From Elstera cyanobacteriorum (GTDB taxonomy: Bacteria; Pseudomonadota; Alphaproteobacteria; Elsterales; Elsteraceae): a stretch of 64,000 nt of DNA. Below the pieces are notes generated by a model that did not search any database, was not told the DNA's origin, and saw nothing but the letters and a program-made list of their open reading frames with translations. How positions within the stretch are numbered: the stretch's first letter is position 1; every line of letters starts with the position of its first letter. The DNA is taken from assembly GCF_002251735.1 (NCBI RefSeq), contig NZ_NOXS01000030.1:62001-126000 (forward strand), written 5' to 3'. The translations under genes and the position numbers were made by a program. Below are positions 9,117-18,811 of this stretch, piece by piece.

Positions 9117-11054
9117 TCAGCCCCGGTTCATGCGGTTTTCAACCAGATCGGTCACCACGCCCGGATCGGCGAGGGTGGAGGTGTCGCCCAGCGCGTCATG
9201 CTCGTTCGCGGCGATCTTGCGCAGGATGCGGCGCATGATCTTACCGGAACGGGTTTTCGGCAGGCCCGGCGACCATTGGATAAGGTCCGGCGAGGCGATG
9301 GGGCCGATTTCCTTGCGGACCCAGGCGACCAATTCCTTGCGGAGTTCCTCGGTCGGCTCTTCCCCGGCGTTCAACGTGACATAGGCGTAAATGCCCTGGC
9401 CCTTCAGATCGTGCGGATAGCCGACGACCGCCGCTTCCGCGACCTTGGGATGGGCGACCAGCGCACTTTCCACTTCCGCCGTGCCCATGCGATGACCGGA
9501 GACATTGATCACGTCATCGACGCGGCCGGTGATCCAATAATAGCCATCCTCGTCGCGGCGGGCGCCGTCGCCAGTGAAATATTTCCCCGGGAAGGTGGAG
9601 AAATAGGTTTCCACAAAGCGCTTATGATCGCCGAATACGGTCCGCGCTTGGCCCGGCCAGCTTTCGGTGATGCAGAGGTTCCCCTCCGTGGCGCCGGTCA
9701 GAATCTCGCCTTCGTTGTCGACCAGCGCCGGAACGACGCCGAAGAACGGCAGGGTGGCCGACCCTGGTTTGGTCGCGGTTGCGCCGGGGAGTGGGGAGAT
9801 CAGAATCCCACCGGTTTCGGTCTGCCACCACGTATCGACGATCGGGCAGCGTTCATCGCCGACGACGCGGTTATACCACAGCCAGGCTTCCGGGTTGATC
9901 GGCTCGCCGACCGAGCCCAGAATGCGCAGCGAGGCGCGGCTGGTCTTTTTCACCGGCTCTTCGCCCTCGCGCATCAGCGCGCGGATGGCGGTCGGGGCGG
10001 TGTAGAAGATATTCACCTGATACTTATCGATGACCTGCCAGAAGCGCGAGACGTCCGGGTAGTTCGGCACCCCCTCGAACATCAGCGTCGTCGCGCCATT
10101 CGCCAGCGGGCCATAGACGATATAGGAATGGCCGGTGACCCAGCCGACATCGGCGGTGCACCAGTAAATTTCGCCATCGCGGTAATCGAAGACGTATTTA
10201 TGCGTCAGCGCCGCATAAACGAGATAGCCCCCGCTGGTGTGCAGCACGCCCTTGGGTTTGCCGGTGGAGCCAGAGGTATAGAGGATGAACAGCGGGTCTT
10301 CCGCGGTCACTTCTTCCGGCGGGCAATCGGCGGAAACCTTAGCGGTTTCCTCGTGATACCAGAGGTCGCGCCCGTCCTGCATCGGCACGGCGCCGCCCGT
10401 GCGCTTGACCACCAGCACGGTTTTGACGCCGGGGCAGGTCTTCAGCGCTTCATCGGCATTCTTTTTCAGCGGGACTTTCTTGCCGCCGCGCAGACCTTCG
10501 TCCGCCGTGATGATCAGGCTGCTATCGCAATCCTGCACGCGGTTGGCCAGCGAATCGGGCGAAAAACCACCGAAAACCACCGAGTGGATCGCGCCGATGC
10601 GGGCGCAGGCCAGCATGGCATAGGCCGCTTCCGGGATCATCGGCAGGTAGATCGTTACCCGGTCGCCCTTCTTCACGCCCTGGGCTTTCAGCACATTGGC
10701 GAGGCGGGAGACGGCTTCATGCGCCTCGCGGTAGGTGATCTTCTTGCTCTCGTCGGGCGAATCGCCTTCCCAGATGATCGCCACCTGATCGCCGCGCGTC
10801 GCGAGATGCCGGTCGAGGCAATTGGCGGAGACGTTCAGGGTGCCATCGGCAAACCAGCGGATGCGGGCATCGGCGGCGAAATCGACGTCGCAAACCTGGG
10901 TAAAGGGCTTCATCCAGGTCACGGTCTGACCATACTCGCGCCAGAACCCATCCGGGTCTTTCACGGAGCGTTCATAAAGGCTTTGGTATTGCGCGGCGGT
11001 CACATGGGCGCCGGCGGCAATCGCCTCGGGAACGGGGAACAGCGTCTGGCTCAT
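9117..11054 (-). CDS. acs: Acetyl-CoA synthetase
   Basis: Converts acetate, ATP and CoA into acetyl-CoA through an acetyl-AMP intermediate. The adenylation signature [14 protein letters not shown] is intact, as are the WWQTETGG substrate motif, the [21 protein letters not shown] hinge region and the C-terminal [11 protein letters not shown] motif, whose Lys is the site of reversible acetylation in this family. The frame opens at 11075, but the ATG at 11054 has GAGAGGA eight bases upstream and begins [10 protein letters not shown], giving a standard 645 residues. It is transcribed alone and is divergent from a VOC-family gene. Confidence 0.97.
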   Translation of the reverse strand: MSQTLFPVPEAIAAGAHVTAAQYQSLYERSVKDPDGFWREYGQTVTWMKPFTQVCDVDFAADARIRWFADGTLNVSANCLDRHLATRGDQVAIIWEGDSPDESKKITYREAHEAVSRLANVLKAQGVKKGDRVTIYLPMIPEAAYAMLACARIGAIHSVVFGGFSPDSLANRVQDCDSSLIITADEGLRGGKKVPLKKNADEALKTCPGVKTVLVVKRTGGAVPMQDGRDLWYHEETAKVSADCPPEEVTAEDPLFILYTSGSTGKPKGVLHTSGGYLVYAALTHKYVFDYRDGEIYWCTADVGWVTGHSYIVYGPLANGATTLMFEGVPNYPDVSRFWQVIDKYQVNIFYTAPTAIRALMREGEEPVKKTSRASLRILGSVGEPINPEAWLWYNRVVGDERCPIVDTWWQTETGGILISPLPGATATKPGSATLPFFGVVPALVDNEGEILTGATEGNLCITESWPGQARTVFGDHKRFVETYFSTFPGKYFTGDGARRDEDGYYWITGRVDDVINVSGHRMGTAEVESALVAHPKVAEAAVVGYPHDLKGQGIYAYVTLNAGEEPTEELRKELVAWVRKEIGPIASPDLIQWSPGLPKTRSGKIMRRILRKIAANEHDALGDTSTLADPGVVTDLVENRMNRG

Positions 11055-11272
11055 CGTCGATTTCCTCTCCATCACCGTTGGGCCGGACGTATAGCGTCAA
11101 CCGGCCTTTCCCGCCTCTTGTCCGGGCGAGTGGCGCTACTCTAGCGCAATCGTGGGGGGGAGGGAGGCCGCGCGAAATGCCGCGCCTCGGAGAATCCCCG
11201 GCCCTGAGAGGATGTTCTTTATTTGTTCTTAGTTTTGCGCTAGGCTCCTCGCGTCCATCAGGGAGGAAGAGA

Positions 11273-11665
11273 ATGGGCCTTTATGTTACGCTTGGCGCGC
11301 TCGACTGCGCCGTCTCCAATGAATTTTACGCAACGGTTCTGGCAACCATCGGCTGGGCGCCGCACGCCGATTATCCGGGCTGGCGCGGTTTTTCGGAGGG
11401 CGGAACCGGCGCCGAACCCACCGTCTGGGTCGCAAAACCCTTCAACGGCGCCCCGGCAACGGCTGGTAACGGCACGATGGTCGGCTTTACGGTGAAAACC
11501 CGCGCGGCGGTCGATGCCTTCTACGCTGCCGCCCTGGCCGCCGGGGGAACGGACGAAGGCGCCCCCGGTCTGCGCCCGCACTATGGGCCGAATTGGTACG
11601 CCGCTTATGTTCGGGATCCGGTCGGCAATAAGCTGGCTGCCGTCTGCGATGCCGAAGGCGGTTGA
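11273..11665 (+). CDS. VOC-family (glyoxalase-like) protein
   Basis: Small 130-residue protein of the vicinal oxygen chelate superfamily, with the paired beta-alpha-beta-beta-beta modules visible as LYVTLGALDCAVSNEFY and VGFTVKTRAAVDAFYAAAL, ending in YVRDPVGNKLAAVC. The family includes glyoxalases, dioxygenases and antibiotic-binding proteins; nothing here picks the reaction. GGGAGG lies seven bases ahead of the ATG at 11273; the open frame further upstream is not used. It precedes a MarR regulator by 52 bases on the same strand, and the two may be co-expressed. Confidence 0.8.
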   Translation: MGLYVTLGALDCAVSNEFYATVLATIGWAPHADYPGWRGFSEGGTGAEPTVWVAKPFNGAPATAGNGTMVGFTVKTRAAVDAFYAAALAAGGTDEGAPGLRPHYGPNWYAAYVRDPVGNKLAAVCDAEGG

Positions 11666-11717
11666 TGCGCCTTTGATGCCTCGGGTAAGGTGCGGCGCCG
11701 CTTCGAAAGGGAATGCG

Positions 11718-12218
11718 ATGCCGCAGCCGCCCGAACCGCCGGAACCGACCGGCCTACCCTTTGACCGCGCCGCCTATTTGCAGCATCCGGCCGCGCAGGC
11801 GGGGGATGCCTATGTGCTGGAAGCCCAGGTCGGCCATCTTCTGCGCCGCGCCCATCAACGCCATGTCGCGCTGTTTACCCAGATTTTTGGCGTCGATGGG
11901 CTGACCCCGATGCAATATGCCGCCCTGGTCAAAATCGGTGATCAGGGCGAGGTCAGTCAAAACCTGCTCGGGCGACTGGTGGCGATGGACCCAGCCACCA
12001 GCCAGGGCGTGGTAAAGCGTTTGATTGACCAGGGCCTCGTGCTGCGCCGCGACGATCCGCACGACCGCCGTCGCGCGCTATTGGCCCTGACGGCTGCCGG
12101 ACGGCACGCGGTCGCCGAACACATCCCCCTCGGGCGGGTCGCGACCGACGAAACCCTCGCCCCCCTCACGCCTGACGAACGGGCTGCGTTTTTACGCCTG
12201 CTGGCCAAGCTGACGTAA
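11718..12218 (+). CDS. MarR-family transcriptional regulator
   Basis: 166-residue winged-helix regulator. The dimerisation helices flank a DNA-binding core: LTPMQYAALVKIGDQGEVSQNLLGRLV, then the recognition helix region DPATSQGVVKRLIDQGLV and the wing DDPHDRRRALLALTAAGR. MarR proteins usually repress genes for transport or catabolism of small, often aromatic, ligands and dissociate on ligand binding. The start ATG at 11718 has AAGGGA at good spacing; the longer upstream frame overlaps the VOC gene and is not supported. The target is unknown, though the adjacent VOC gene is a candidate. Confidence 0.88.
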   Translation: MPQPPEPPEPTGLPFDRAAYLQHPAAQAGDAYVLEAQVGHLLRRAHQRHVALFTQIFGVDGLTPMQYAALVKIGDQGEVSQNLLGRLVAMDPATSQGVVKRLIDQGLVLRRDDPHDRRRALLALTAAGRHAVAEHIPLGRVATDETLAPLTPDERAAFLRLLAKLT

Positions 12219-12266
12219 TTTTTTGCCCCTCAGACGGCGGGCCTTGACCCCTAACGTAAGACACGG

Positions 12267-12279
12267 AATGCGTCGCATT
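12267..12279. promoter_or_regulatory. Short perfect dyad upstream of the histidine kinase
   Basis: AATGCG-T-CGCATT is a perfect 13-base dyad about 90 bases before the kinase start and 50 bases after the MarR stop codon. It could be an operator for the kinase gene. Only the symmetry is seen. Confidence 0.3.
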
Positions 12280-12367
12280 TGATCCATTCCTAACAGCTTC
12301 TTAAGACTCGTCGCCTAGGGTTAAAACCCGGTCGGGCGGATTCGCTGGTCGACCGAAGGAGTGGGAT

Positions 12368-14167
12368 GTGCTCACCTTTCTTGGAACCCAAGGCGACCGC
12401 GTGCTGTTGCTGATCCTCTTCATCATGCTGTGGCTTTCTGTCACCAGCAGTCTGGAGTTTGCCGGGCTGGCGCAGCGCACCTCCGGTTGGACGCGGGTGC
12501 GCGCCATCCTGTGGGCCGCTCTGCTGCTCGCGGGTAGCATTATGGCGGCGCAGACCCTGACCGCGCTCCCAACATTAATCGGCGGCAATCTGCCGCTCAG
12601 CAACCGGCTGACCTTCTTTTTGGGCGGGAGCGCCGCCATTCTGGCGGGCAGTTTCTACGCCCTGCACCTGATTACGCGGCCCGCCCCAACGGTTGCCTGC
12701 ATCCTGACCGCCAGCGCCGCATTGACTGCCGGTCAATATGCCACCAGCCTGCTCGTCATCTATCAATTGATGCCGCTCCAGGCGATCCGGCTCGATTATG
12801 GCTTGGTCATTGCCAGCCTGGTGATGGCCGTCGCGACCAAGACCGGCACGTTTGCGATTTCCACCACCTCCTCTGGCCCGATGCACCGGCTGTTCGCCGC
12901 CGCGATCCTGGTGATTGGGCTCGCGGGCAGCCGGTTTCTGCTGATCATCGCCACCTCCGGCCTGCCGCTGACCGAAGTCGTGACGGAGGCGGACCGCATC
13001 CCGCTGTTCAGCCTCGGCCTGCACGCCTCCCCGGCCCTGATCATGATCGGGTTGGTCGTCATCGTGACCGTTCTGGTCGGTTTGATGGCGTTGATGATGA
13101 TCGTCCGCCCCTGGCGCGCCAACCGCGATGCGCTGCGTAGCCGCCGGGCGCAAGACCTGCTTCGGCGCCTGAGCGACGCCGATCTGCAGCGCCAGACCTT
13201 GGAAGACCGGCTGACGGAAGTGACCCGCCAGCGCGATTTGGCCTTGGCGGAACGGACCCGGACGCTCAGCTCCCTCCAGTCGTCACAAGCGACGCTGAAC
13301 CAGGAAATCGCCCAGCGGCGTCAGATCCTCGACGAACACCGCCAGTTGCTGGACCGGCAAGCTCAACAGCACGGCGCCTTTGTTGCCGCCGCCGTCCATG
13401 AAACCCGCCACATGGTGCAAGATATTCTGGGTGACATGACCCGCATGGTCGATCCGTTGCGCGACGCCCTGGGGGCCGATCAAAAGAAGCTCCTGGGGCG
13501 GATTAGCGAGAATAGCGATCATTTGCTGGGCTTGCTCTGCACGCTTTCGGATTATGCCCGCCTGCAAGGCCCGTCCCAAGCGCTGCCGCTGCGCGCGGTC
13601 CCCGCGCTCGAACTGCTGGGGCGCCTCCGCAATACGCTCGATCCCGTGGCCCGCGAGGCTGGGCTGCGGGCCGACTGGCCGCAGGACATCGCGCTGGCGG
13701 GGGTTGCCTTCCAAACGGATGGCGAGCGGCTCTATCAAGTCGTTGCAGAGCTGGTTCGGAACGCCCTGCGCTTCAACCGGTCCGGCGGGGCGGTCAGCAT
13801 CACGGTCGAACCCGTTCTAACGCGCAACGGCGAAGCCCCGCAGGCGCTGCGGCTGGTTGTCGCCGATACGGGCATCGGCATCGCCCCCGATCATGCCGCC
13901 ACGCTGTTTTCGCCCTTCGCGCGCCGCCCGGCCAATCTGCCGCTCGGGCCTGACCTTGGCGTCGGCCTCGGTCTTGCGATTGCGCAGCGCTTGGCGGAAA
14001 GCCTGGGCAGCCGGATCGTTTTTGCCAGCGAGCCGGGGATTGGGTCGCGCTTCTGGCTCGATATTCCGGCAGCCGACGTGCCGGTAAGCGTGCCGACCCT
14101 AACCCCGCAGCCGCAGTCGCGGGCGCTGGACTATCCCCTGGGTGCATCCCTGAAAGCCGCGCAATAG
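12368..14167 (+). CDS. 7-TM sensor histidine kinase with degenerate MHYT-like sensor
   Basis: 599-residue membrane histidine kinase. About seven hydrophobic segments (residues ~12-245) are arranged like an MHYT domain but lack the Met-His-Tyr copper-type ligands. A coiled coil (about 255-335) leads to a dimerisation helix with the phospho-acceptor at His344 in the unusual box VHETRHMV. The ATPase domain is intact: N box around Asn465, DTGIGI with Asp500, and GVGLGLAI. The usual Thr and Pro after HE-x-R are replaced by His and Met, which may reduce phosphatase activity. The start is GTG at 12368 with AAGGAG upstream. No response regulator is adjacent, so it is an orphan kinase. Confidence 0.85.
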   Translation: MLTFLGTQGDRVLLLILFIMLWLSVTSSLEFAGLAQRTSGWTRVRAILWAALLLAGSIMAAQTLTALPTLIGGNLPLSNRLTFFLGGSAAILAGSFYALHLITRPAPTVACILTASAALTAGQYATSLLVIYQLMPLQAIRLDYGLVIASLVMAVATKTGTFAISTTSSGPMHRLFAAAILVIGLAGSRFLLIIATSGLPLTEVVTEADRIPLFSLGLHASPALIMIGLVVIVTVLVGLMALMMIVRPWRANRDALRSRRAQDLLRRLSDADLQRQTLEDRLTEVTRQRDLALAERTRTLSSLQSSQATLNQEIAQRRQILDEHRQLLDRQAQQHGAFVAAAVHETRHMVQDILGDMTRMVDPLRDALGADQKKLLGRISENSDHLLGLLCTLSDYARLQGPSQALPLRAVPALELLGRLRNTLDPVAREAGLRADWPQDIALAGVAFQTDGERLYQVVAELVRNALRFNRSGGAVSITVEPVLTRNGEAPQALRLVVADTGIGIAPDHAATLFSPFARRPANLPLGPDLGVGLGLAIAQRLAESLGSRIVFASEPGIGSRFWLDIPAADVPVSVPTLTPQPQSRALDYPLGASLKAAQ

Positions 14168-14220
14168 CCGCAGCATTTCCTTGAGCCGCAGGCGCGGCTA
14201 GACTAGAACCTCCCGCAATC

Positions 14221-15141
14221 ATGACCGCCCTTCTCCGCATCGGCACGCGCGGCAGCCCGCTGGCGCTGACCCAGGCCAACATTGTGAAGTCCGCTCTGGC
14301 CGCCGCGCACCCGGTGCTCGCCGCGCCGGACGCGATTGCTATCGAGGTTATCAAGACCACCGGCGATCTGGTGCAGGACCGCAATCTTGCAGAGATCGGT
14401 GGCAAAGGGCTGTTCACCAAAGAAATCGAAGACCAGCTCAGCGATGGGCGGATCGACCTTGCCGTACATTCGATGAAGGATGTGCCGACGGTTCTGCCCG
14501 ATGGGCTGGCGATCACGACGATCTTGGAGCGCGACGATCCGCGCGATGCCCTGATCGGCCCCTATGCCAGCCTTGCGGCGCTGCCGCCGGGCGCTATCGT
14601 CGGCACCTCCTCCCTGCGCCGGGGCGCCCAAGTGCTGCACGCCCGCCCGGATGTGACGATTGTGCCGTTTCGCGGCAATGTCGAAACCCGCCTGCGCAAA
14701 CTGCGCGAGGGTCAGGTCGCCGCCACGCTCTTGGCCGCCGCCGGTCTCAATCGCCTGAAGATGAGCGCCGAAGCCGCCGCAATCCTGGAACCGGACGTGA
14801 TGCTACCGGCCATCGCCCAGGGCGCCATCGGCATCGAAGCCCGCATCGGCGACGAACAGGTCGCGGCCTTCTTGGCGCCGCTCGATCATGCCGAGACGCA
14901 TCTGTGTGTCCGGGCCGAACGGGCGCTGCTCGCCACCCTCGACGGAAATTGCCGAACCCCCATTGGCGGCTACGCCCGTCTCAGTCATGATGGGGGCATG
15001 CGCCAGCTTACGCTCGATGGTCTGCTGATTTCACCCGACGGTCGCCACGGCTTCCGCAAGCGCCTGACCGCGCCTGCCGATCAGCCGGACGCCTTGGGGA
15101 AAGCCGTCGGCGAAGCACTGCTGGCTGCACAGCGCGACTAG
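14221..15141 (+). CDS. hemC: Porphobilinogen deaminase (hydroxymethylbilane synthase)
   Basis: Joins four porphobilinogen units into hydroxymethylbilane, the linear tetrapyrrole used for both heme and cobalamin. The 306 residues cover three domains: RIGTRGSPLAL at the N-terminus, the DLAVHSMKDVPT catalytic loop with its Asp, RRGAQVLHARPD, and the dipyrromethane cofactor cysteine Cys244 in GNCRTPIGG. It is the first gene of a closely packed plus-strand run hemC, hemD fusion, hemY, cobP, bluB, with only 16 bases to the next gene. Confidence 0.97.
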   Translation: MTALLRIGTRGSPLALTQANIVKSALAAAHPVLAAPDAIAIEVIKTTGDLVQDRNLAEIGGKGLFTKEIEDQLSDGRIDLAVHSMKDVPTVLPDGLAITTILERDDPRDALIGPYASLAALPPGAIVGTSSLRRGAQVLHARPDVTIVPFRGNVETRLRKLREGQVAATLLAAAGLNRLKMSAEAAAILEPDVMLPAIAQGAIGIEARIGDEQVAAFLAPLDHAETHLCVRAERALLATLDGNCRTPIGGYARLSHDGGMRQLTLDGLLISPDGRHGFRKRLTAPADQPDALGKAVGEALLAAQRD

Positions 15142-15157
15142 GCGCCGGGGCCGCGCG

Positions 15158-16963
15158 ATGCCCGCGCCCACTCCCCCCCTCGGCCTGCTGGTCACCCGCC
15201 CGGCGGAAGATGGCGAAGCGACGGCGCAGAAACTGCGGGCGCGCGGCTATGATCCGATCCTCTCGCCGCTGCTGACCATCACCGTGCTGGCCGATGCGCC
15301 CTTGCCGGATTTGACCGACTATCACGGGCTTATCGTCACCTCCGCCAATGGGGTGCGCGCGCTCGCCGAACGCACGGACCGGCGCGGCGATCTGATCCTG
15401 GCGGTTGGCGATCATACGGCGGCAAAGGCGCGGGCCTTGGGCTTTACCCAGGTGGAAAGCGCCAGCGGTGATGCGGTGGTGCTGGTGAATTATGTCCGGG
15501 ATCGGCTGGACCCCGAGGACGGCAAGCTGCTGCACGTTCGGGGCGAAACCATTGCCGTCGATCCCGTCCCGCTGCTGGAAGGCGCTGGGTTCACGGTCGA
15601 TAGCTGCAGTCTCTACCGCGCCGATCCGTCCGAGGGCTTAAGCGCGACGGCGATAACCGCACTCGCCGCAGGAACGGTCGCGGGCGTGCTGCTTTATTCC
15701 CCGCGCTCCGCCAAACTGTTTGAAGCCGCCTTGACCGGCGCGCTGCCGCCCGAAACCGCCGGGGGGTTAACCGCCTATTGCCTGTCGCCTGCGGTAGCCA
15801 AAGCCCTTTCGCTCCCCTATCGTGCCGTCGCCGTCGCCCCCCATCCCTTGGGGGAAGCGCTGCTGGGGCTGCTGCCCAAGGTTCCGTCCGCTGCCCGCGA
15901 GGAAATTATGTCCGACACCGACCGCTCCACAACCCCCGAGCTTCCCGCGCCGCCGCCGAAAAGGGGCGCTTCGGCCCTGGTGACGGGCGTGATCGGCGGT
16001 CTGATCGGCGCGGCCCTGGTGGCGGGGGCGGGGGTTGCGACGCGCGACGCCTGGTTGCCCGCTCTGCTGCCAACGCCCGCCGCGCCGGACCGGTCGCTGA
16101 CCCTGCGCGTCGATGCGCTGGAACGTAGCCTTGCCGCCCTGCCCCGCCCGGCGGACGAGGCTGCCCTGCGCGCCGATCTCGACGATCTAACGAAGAAGCT
16201 CGCCGCGCTCGAAAGCCGCCCGCAAGCTGCCCCACAGGTGGCGGCGGATGACGAGGCGATTGCCGCCCTGCGCCGCCGGGTAGAGGGCTTCGAACAGGCG
16301 CTGCGCGGCACAGCGGATGCCTCCAGCCTCGCCGCTTTGTCCGAACGCTCCGCCCGCCTGTCCGAACAGATGGCAGACTATCTTCAGCGCGTGACGCAGG
16401 CGCGCAGCCTTACCGAAGACACGACCCGCGCCTTGGTAAAACAGGCCTCCCTGGCCCTTGCCGCCCTGCGCGTCAGTGGTGCCGTCACCCAAGGCCAGCC
16501 CTTCGCCGATGCGCTGCGCCTGCTCGCCACCCTCGGCGCCCAAGATGCCGAACTGATGACGGCTGTCGCCGGCCTCGACCCGCTCGACGCCGGGGTGCCG
16601 ACCGGGGAAGCCCTGCGCGCCCGGCTGCCCGCCCTCGTCACCGCGACCAAAGCGGCGGAACTCGCGGCGGGGGAAAGCGGCTGGCGGCAGGAAGTGGCGC
16701 GCGTCACGGGCCATCTCATCACCATCCGCCGCACCGATGTTCCGGTCGGCGACGGGTTGGATGCGCGGCTGGCGAAGGTCGAAGCGCATCTTGCCCGGTC
16801 GGAATGGGACGGCGCCCTCCGCGCCTTCGACGGCGCTTCTGCCGAAATCACCACCGCTGCGACCCCGTTCCTGGATGCCGTGAAGGCGCGGCGCGATGCC
16901 GAACGGTTGGCCGCCCGGCTGCTCGATCTCACCATCGCCGCCCTTGCGAAAGTGGGGCCGTAG
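15158..16963 (+). CDS. hemD: Uroporphyrinogen-III synthase fused to a mitofilin-like membrane protein
   Basis: A single 601-codon frame joins two proteins. Residues 1-250 are HemD, which closes hydroxymethylbilane with inversion of ring D; LVTRPAEDGEATAQKL, IVTSANGVRAL and GVLLYSPRSA are typical. Residues 251-601 match the mitofilin-like (COG4223/HemX-like) proteins: a Pro-rich cytoplasmic start, one membrane helix (SALVTGVIGGLIGAALVAGA), long coiled coils and a C-terminal helical domain. An in-frame ATG at 15908, exactly where the second part begins, is preceded by GAGGA, so it may also be made alone. Order hemC-hemD-X-hemY mirrors the enterobacterial hemCDXY operon. hemY begins one base after the stop. 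Confidence 0.9.
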   Translation: MPAPTPPLGLLVTRPAEDGEATAQKLRARGYDPILSPLLTITVLADAPLPDLTDYHGLIVTSANGVRALAERTDRRGDLILAVGDHTAAKARALGFTQVESASGDAVVLVNYVRDRLDPEDGKLLHVRGETIAVDPVPLLEGAGFTVDSCSLYRADPSEGLSATAITALAAGTVAGVLLYSPRSAKLFEAALTGALPPETAGGLTAYCLSPAVAKALSLPYRAVAVAPHPLGEALLGLLPKVPSAAREEIMSDTDRSTTPELPAPPPKRGASALVTGVIGGLIGAALVAGAGVATRDAWLPALLPTPAAPDRSLTLRVDALERSLAALPRPADEAALRADLDDLTKKLAALESRPQAAPQVAADDEAIAALRRRVEGFEQALRGTADASSLAALSERSARLSEQMADYLQRVTQARSLTEDTTRALVKQASLALAALRVSGAVTQGQPFADALRLLATLGAQDAELMTAVAGLDPLDAGVPTGEALRARLPALVTATKAAELAAGESGWRQEVARVTGHLITIRRTDVPVGDGLDARLAKVEAHLARSEWDGALRAFDGASAEITTAATPFLDAVKARRDAERLAARLLDLTIAALAKVGP

Positions 16964-16964
16964 C

Positions 16965-18293
16965 ATGCGCGCCCTACTGTTCCTGCTGATCAAACTCGCG
17001 CTGCTGGTCGCGGGCTTTGTCTGGCTCGCCAATCACCCCGGCACCGTGCGCATCGCCTGGGAAGGTTGGCAGATCGATACGACGCCCGCCCTCCTCATCG
17101 GCGGCAGCTTCGTTCTGGCGCTGATTTTTTACGGGCTGATCTGGGGCTTCACCACCCTGCGCGCCGGGCCGCGCGCCTGGGCGCGGGCGCGACGTTGGAA
17201 GCAGCGCGAGGCGGGGGTGACCGCCCTAACCCAGGGGCTGCTCGCCCTGTCGGCCGGGGACGCACCGGCGGCGAAAGCGGCCATCAAAACCGTCTATCAG
17301 GGGCTGGGTGACCGGCCCGTTGCTCTGCTGCTGACCGCGCAAGCGGCGATGCTGACCCAGGATTGGCCGACGGCGCGCCAGGCGTTCACCGACCTGAGCC
17401 AACAGCCGGAGGGGGCTTTCCTCGGGTATCGCGGTCTTCTCTCCGTCGAACGCGCCACCGGCAATGACGCGGCGGCGCTGGAAGCGGCCCGGGCCGCCCA
17501 GGCGTTGAAGCCGACCGCCCCCGCTGTGCTGCAAGCCCGGCTCGACCTTGCCGCCCGCGCGGGGGATTGGGCCGATTATCGCCAAGCCCTGAGCCTGGGG
17601 GGCGAAGCCCTGCCCGCCGACGAACGCCGCCACCGGCAAGCCGTCGCCGCGCTGGCCGATGCCAAGCGCCATGAGGCGGCAGGGAACCCCGCCGCAGCCC
17701 TGGTCGCCGTCGACGATGCGCTGGCCTCCGATAAAGCCTTTCTGCCCGCCCTGCTGGCGAAACCCCGGCTGCTGACCGCCGAAGGCCGGGCAGAGGAAGC
17801 TCAACGGTTCGCCGAAAAACATTGGGCAAAGCACCCGCATCCGGGCTTTCTGCCCTATCTGCTGACCGCTGGGGACGCGATAGGCCGCTATCGGCAGGCG
17901 GAAAAACTGCTGCGCGCCGCCCATCGCCACCCGGAAGCCGAACTGGCGCTTGGGCAGGCGGCACTGCTGGGGCGCCTATGGGGCGAGGCCCGCCGCCATC
18001 TCGACGCCGCCCGCGCCGCGCCCCTGACCGAACGCCGGGCACTGATTGCATTGGCCGAGGTGGCGGACGCCGAGCATCAGAACCACGCCCAGGCCGCCCA
18101 GTTGCGCGCCGACGCGCAAAGCGCCCCGCTTGATCCGCGCTGGCGCTGCGGCGCCTGCGGTACAGCGGCGCCTGAGTGGGAGCCGGTCTGTTCGACCTGC
18201 GGCACGGTCGGCGCCAGCCAATGGGGCCAGCCGGGCGATCCCGCCATCCTGCCAACCCCCGTGCCTGCGACCGCCCCGGCCCTGCTGCCGTGA
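16965..18293 (+). CDS. hemY: HemY-like TPR membrane protein with C-terminal zinc ribbon
   Basis: 442-residue inner-membrane protein with two N-terminal helices (about 4-22 and 40-63) forming the HemY N-terminal domain, then TPR-like helical repeats (about 85-390) rich in Ala and Leu. The C-terminus carries a CxxC...CxxC pair (WRCGACGT and VCSTCGT), a likely zinc ribbon. The enterobacterial HemY protein of the hemCDXY operon is of uncertain function and is not protoporphyrinogen oxidase. The start ATG at 16965 lies one base after the preceding stop; an earlier in-frame ATG overlaps hemD. The stop overlaps the GTG of cobP by four bases, implying coupling. Confidence 0.88.
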   Translation: MRALLFLLIKLALLVAGFVWLANHPGTVRIAWEGWQIDTTPALLIGGSFVLALIFYGLIWGFTTLRAGPRAWARARRWKQREAGVTALTQGLLALSAGDAPAAKAAIKTVYQGLGDRPVALLLTAQAAMLTQDWPTARQAFTDLSQQPEGAFLGYRGLLSVERATGNDAAALEAARAAQALKPTAPAVLQARLDLAARAGDWADYRQALSLGGEALPADERRHRQAVAALADAKRHEAAGNPAAALVAVDDALASDKAFLPALLAKPRLLTAEGRAEEAQRFAEKHWAKHPHPGFLPYLLTAGDAIGRYRQAEKLLRAAHRHPEAELALGQAALLGRLWGEARRHLDAARAAPLTERRALIALAEVADAEHQNHAQAAQLRADAQSAPLDPRWRCGACGTAAPEWEPVCSTCGTVGASQWGQPGDPAILPTPVPATAPALLP

Positions 18294-18811
18294 CGCCGCC
18301 GCGCCTGCTGGTCTTGGGCGGTGCCCGGTCGGGCAAAAGCGCCTATGCCGAACGCCGGGTGCGCGCCTGGGGCAGCCCCGCCACCTATATTGCCACCGCG
18401 CAAGCCTTCGACGATGAAATGCGCGCCCGCATTGCCCAGCACCGCCAGGACCGAGGGCCGGAGTGGGTAACGCTGGAGGCCCCGCTTGATCTGCCTGCCG
18501 CGCTTGCGCAGGCTATCCCGCACGGCCAGCCGATCCTGATCGACTGCCTGACGCTCTGGGCCAGCAATCTGCTGCTCGCCGACCGCGCGCCGGAGGATGA
18601 AGTCGCGCCCCTGCTCGCCGCCCTCGCTGCCTGCCCGCTGCCCGTCGCCCTCGTGTCGAACGAAGTCGGGCTTGGCATCGTCCCCGACAATGCCCTGGCC
18701 CGCCGGTTCCGCGACGCCGTGGGCCGGGTTCATCAGCGCCTCGCCACCGAGGTCGGGGAAGTTGTCTTCCTGGTCGCCGGGTTGCCGATGACGGTCAAAC
18801 CGCCGCAATGA
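18290..18811 (+). CDS. cobP: Adenosylcobinamide kinase / adenosylcobinamide-phosphate guanylyltransferase
   Basis: Bifunctional enzyme (CobP/CobU) that phosphorylates adenosylcobinamide and adds GMP to give the GDP-activated intermediate for nucleotide-loop assembly. The P-loop GGARSGKS is at residues 10-17, followed by YIATAQAFDDEM and IDCLTLWASNLL, and the VSNEVGLGIVP motif. The GTG at 18290 overlaps the hemY stop in a GTGA arrangement and gives 173 residues, the family norm. bluB starts in an ATGA overlap at its 3-prime end. Placement in a heme operon rather than a cob cluster is notable. Confidence 0.95.
   Translation: MTPPRLLVLGGARSGKSAYAERRVRAWGSPATYIATAQAFDDEMRARIAQHRQDRGPEWVTLEAPLDLPAALAQAIPHGQPILIDCLTLWASNLLLADRAPEDEVAPLLAALAACPLPVALVSNEVGLGIVPDNALARRFRDAVGRVHQRLATEVGEVVFLVAGLPMTVKPPQ

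Noticed and set aside
9102-11144. 680-codon open frame on the plus strand
   Set aside because: It is antisense to acs, whose motifs are complete. The frame is Arg/Gly/Asp-rich with no family match, as expected for a GC-rich shadow.
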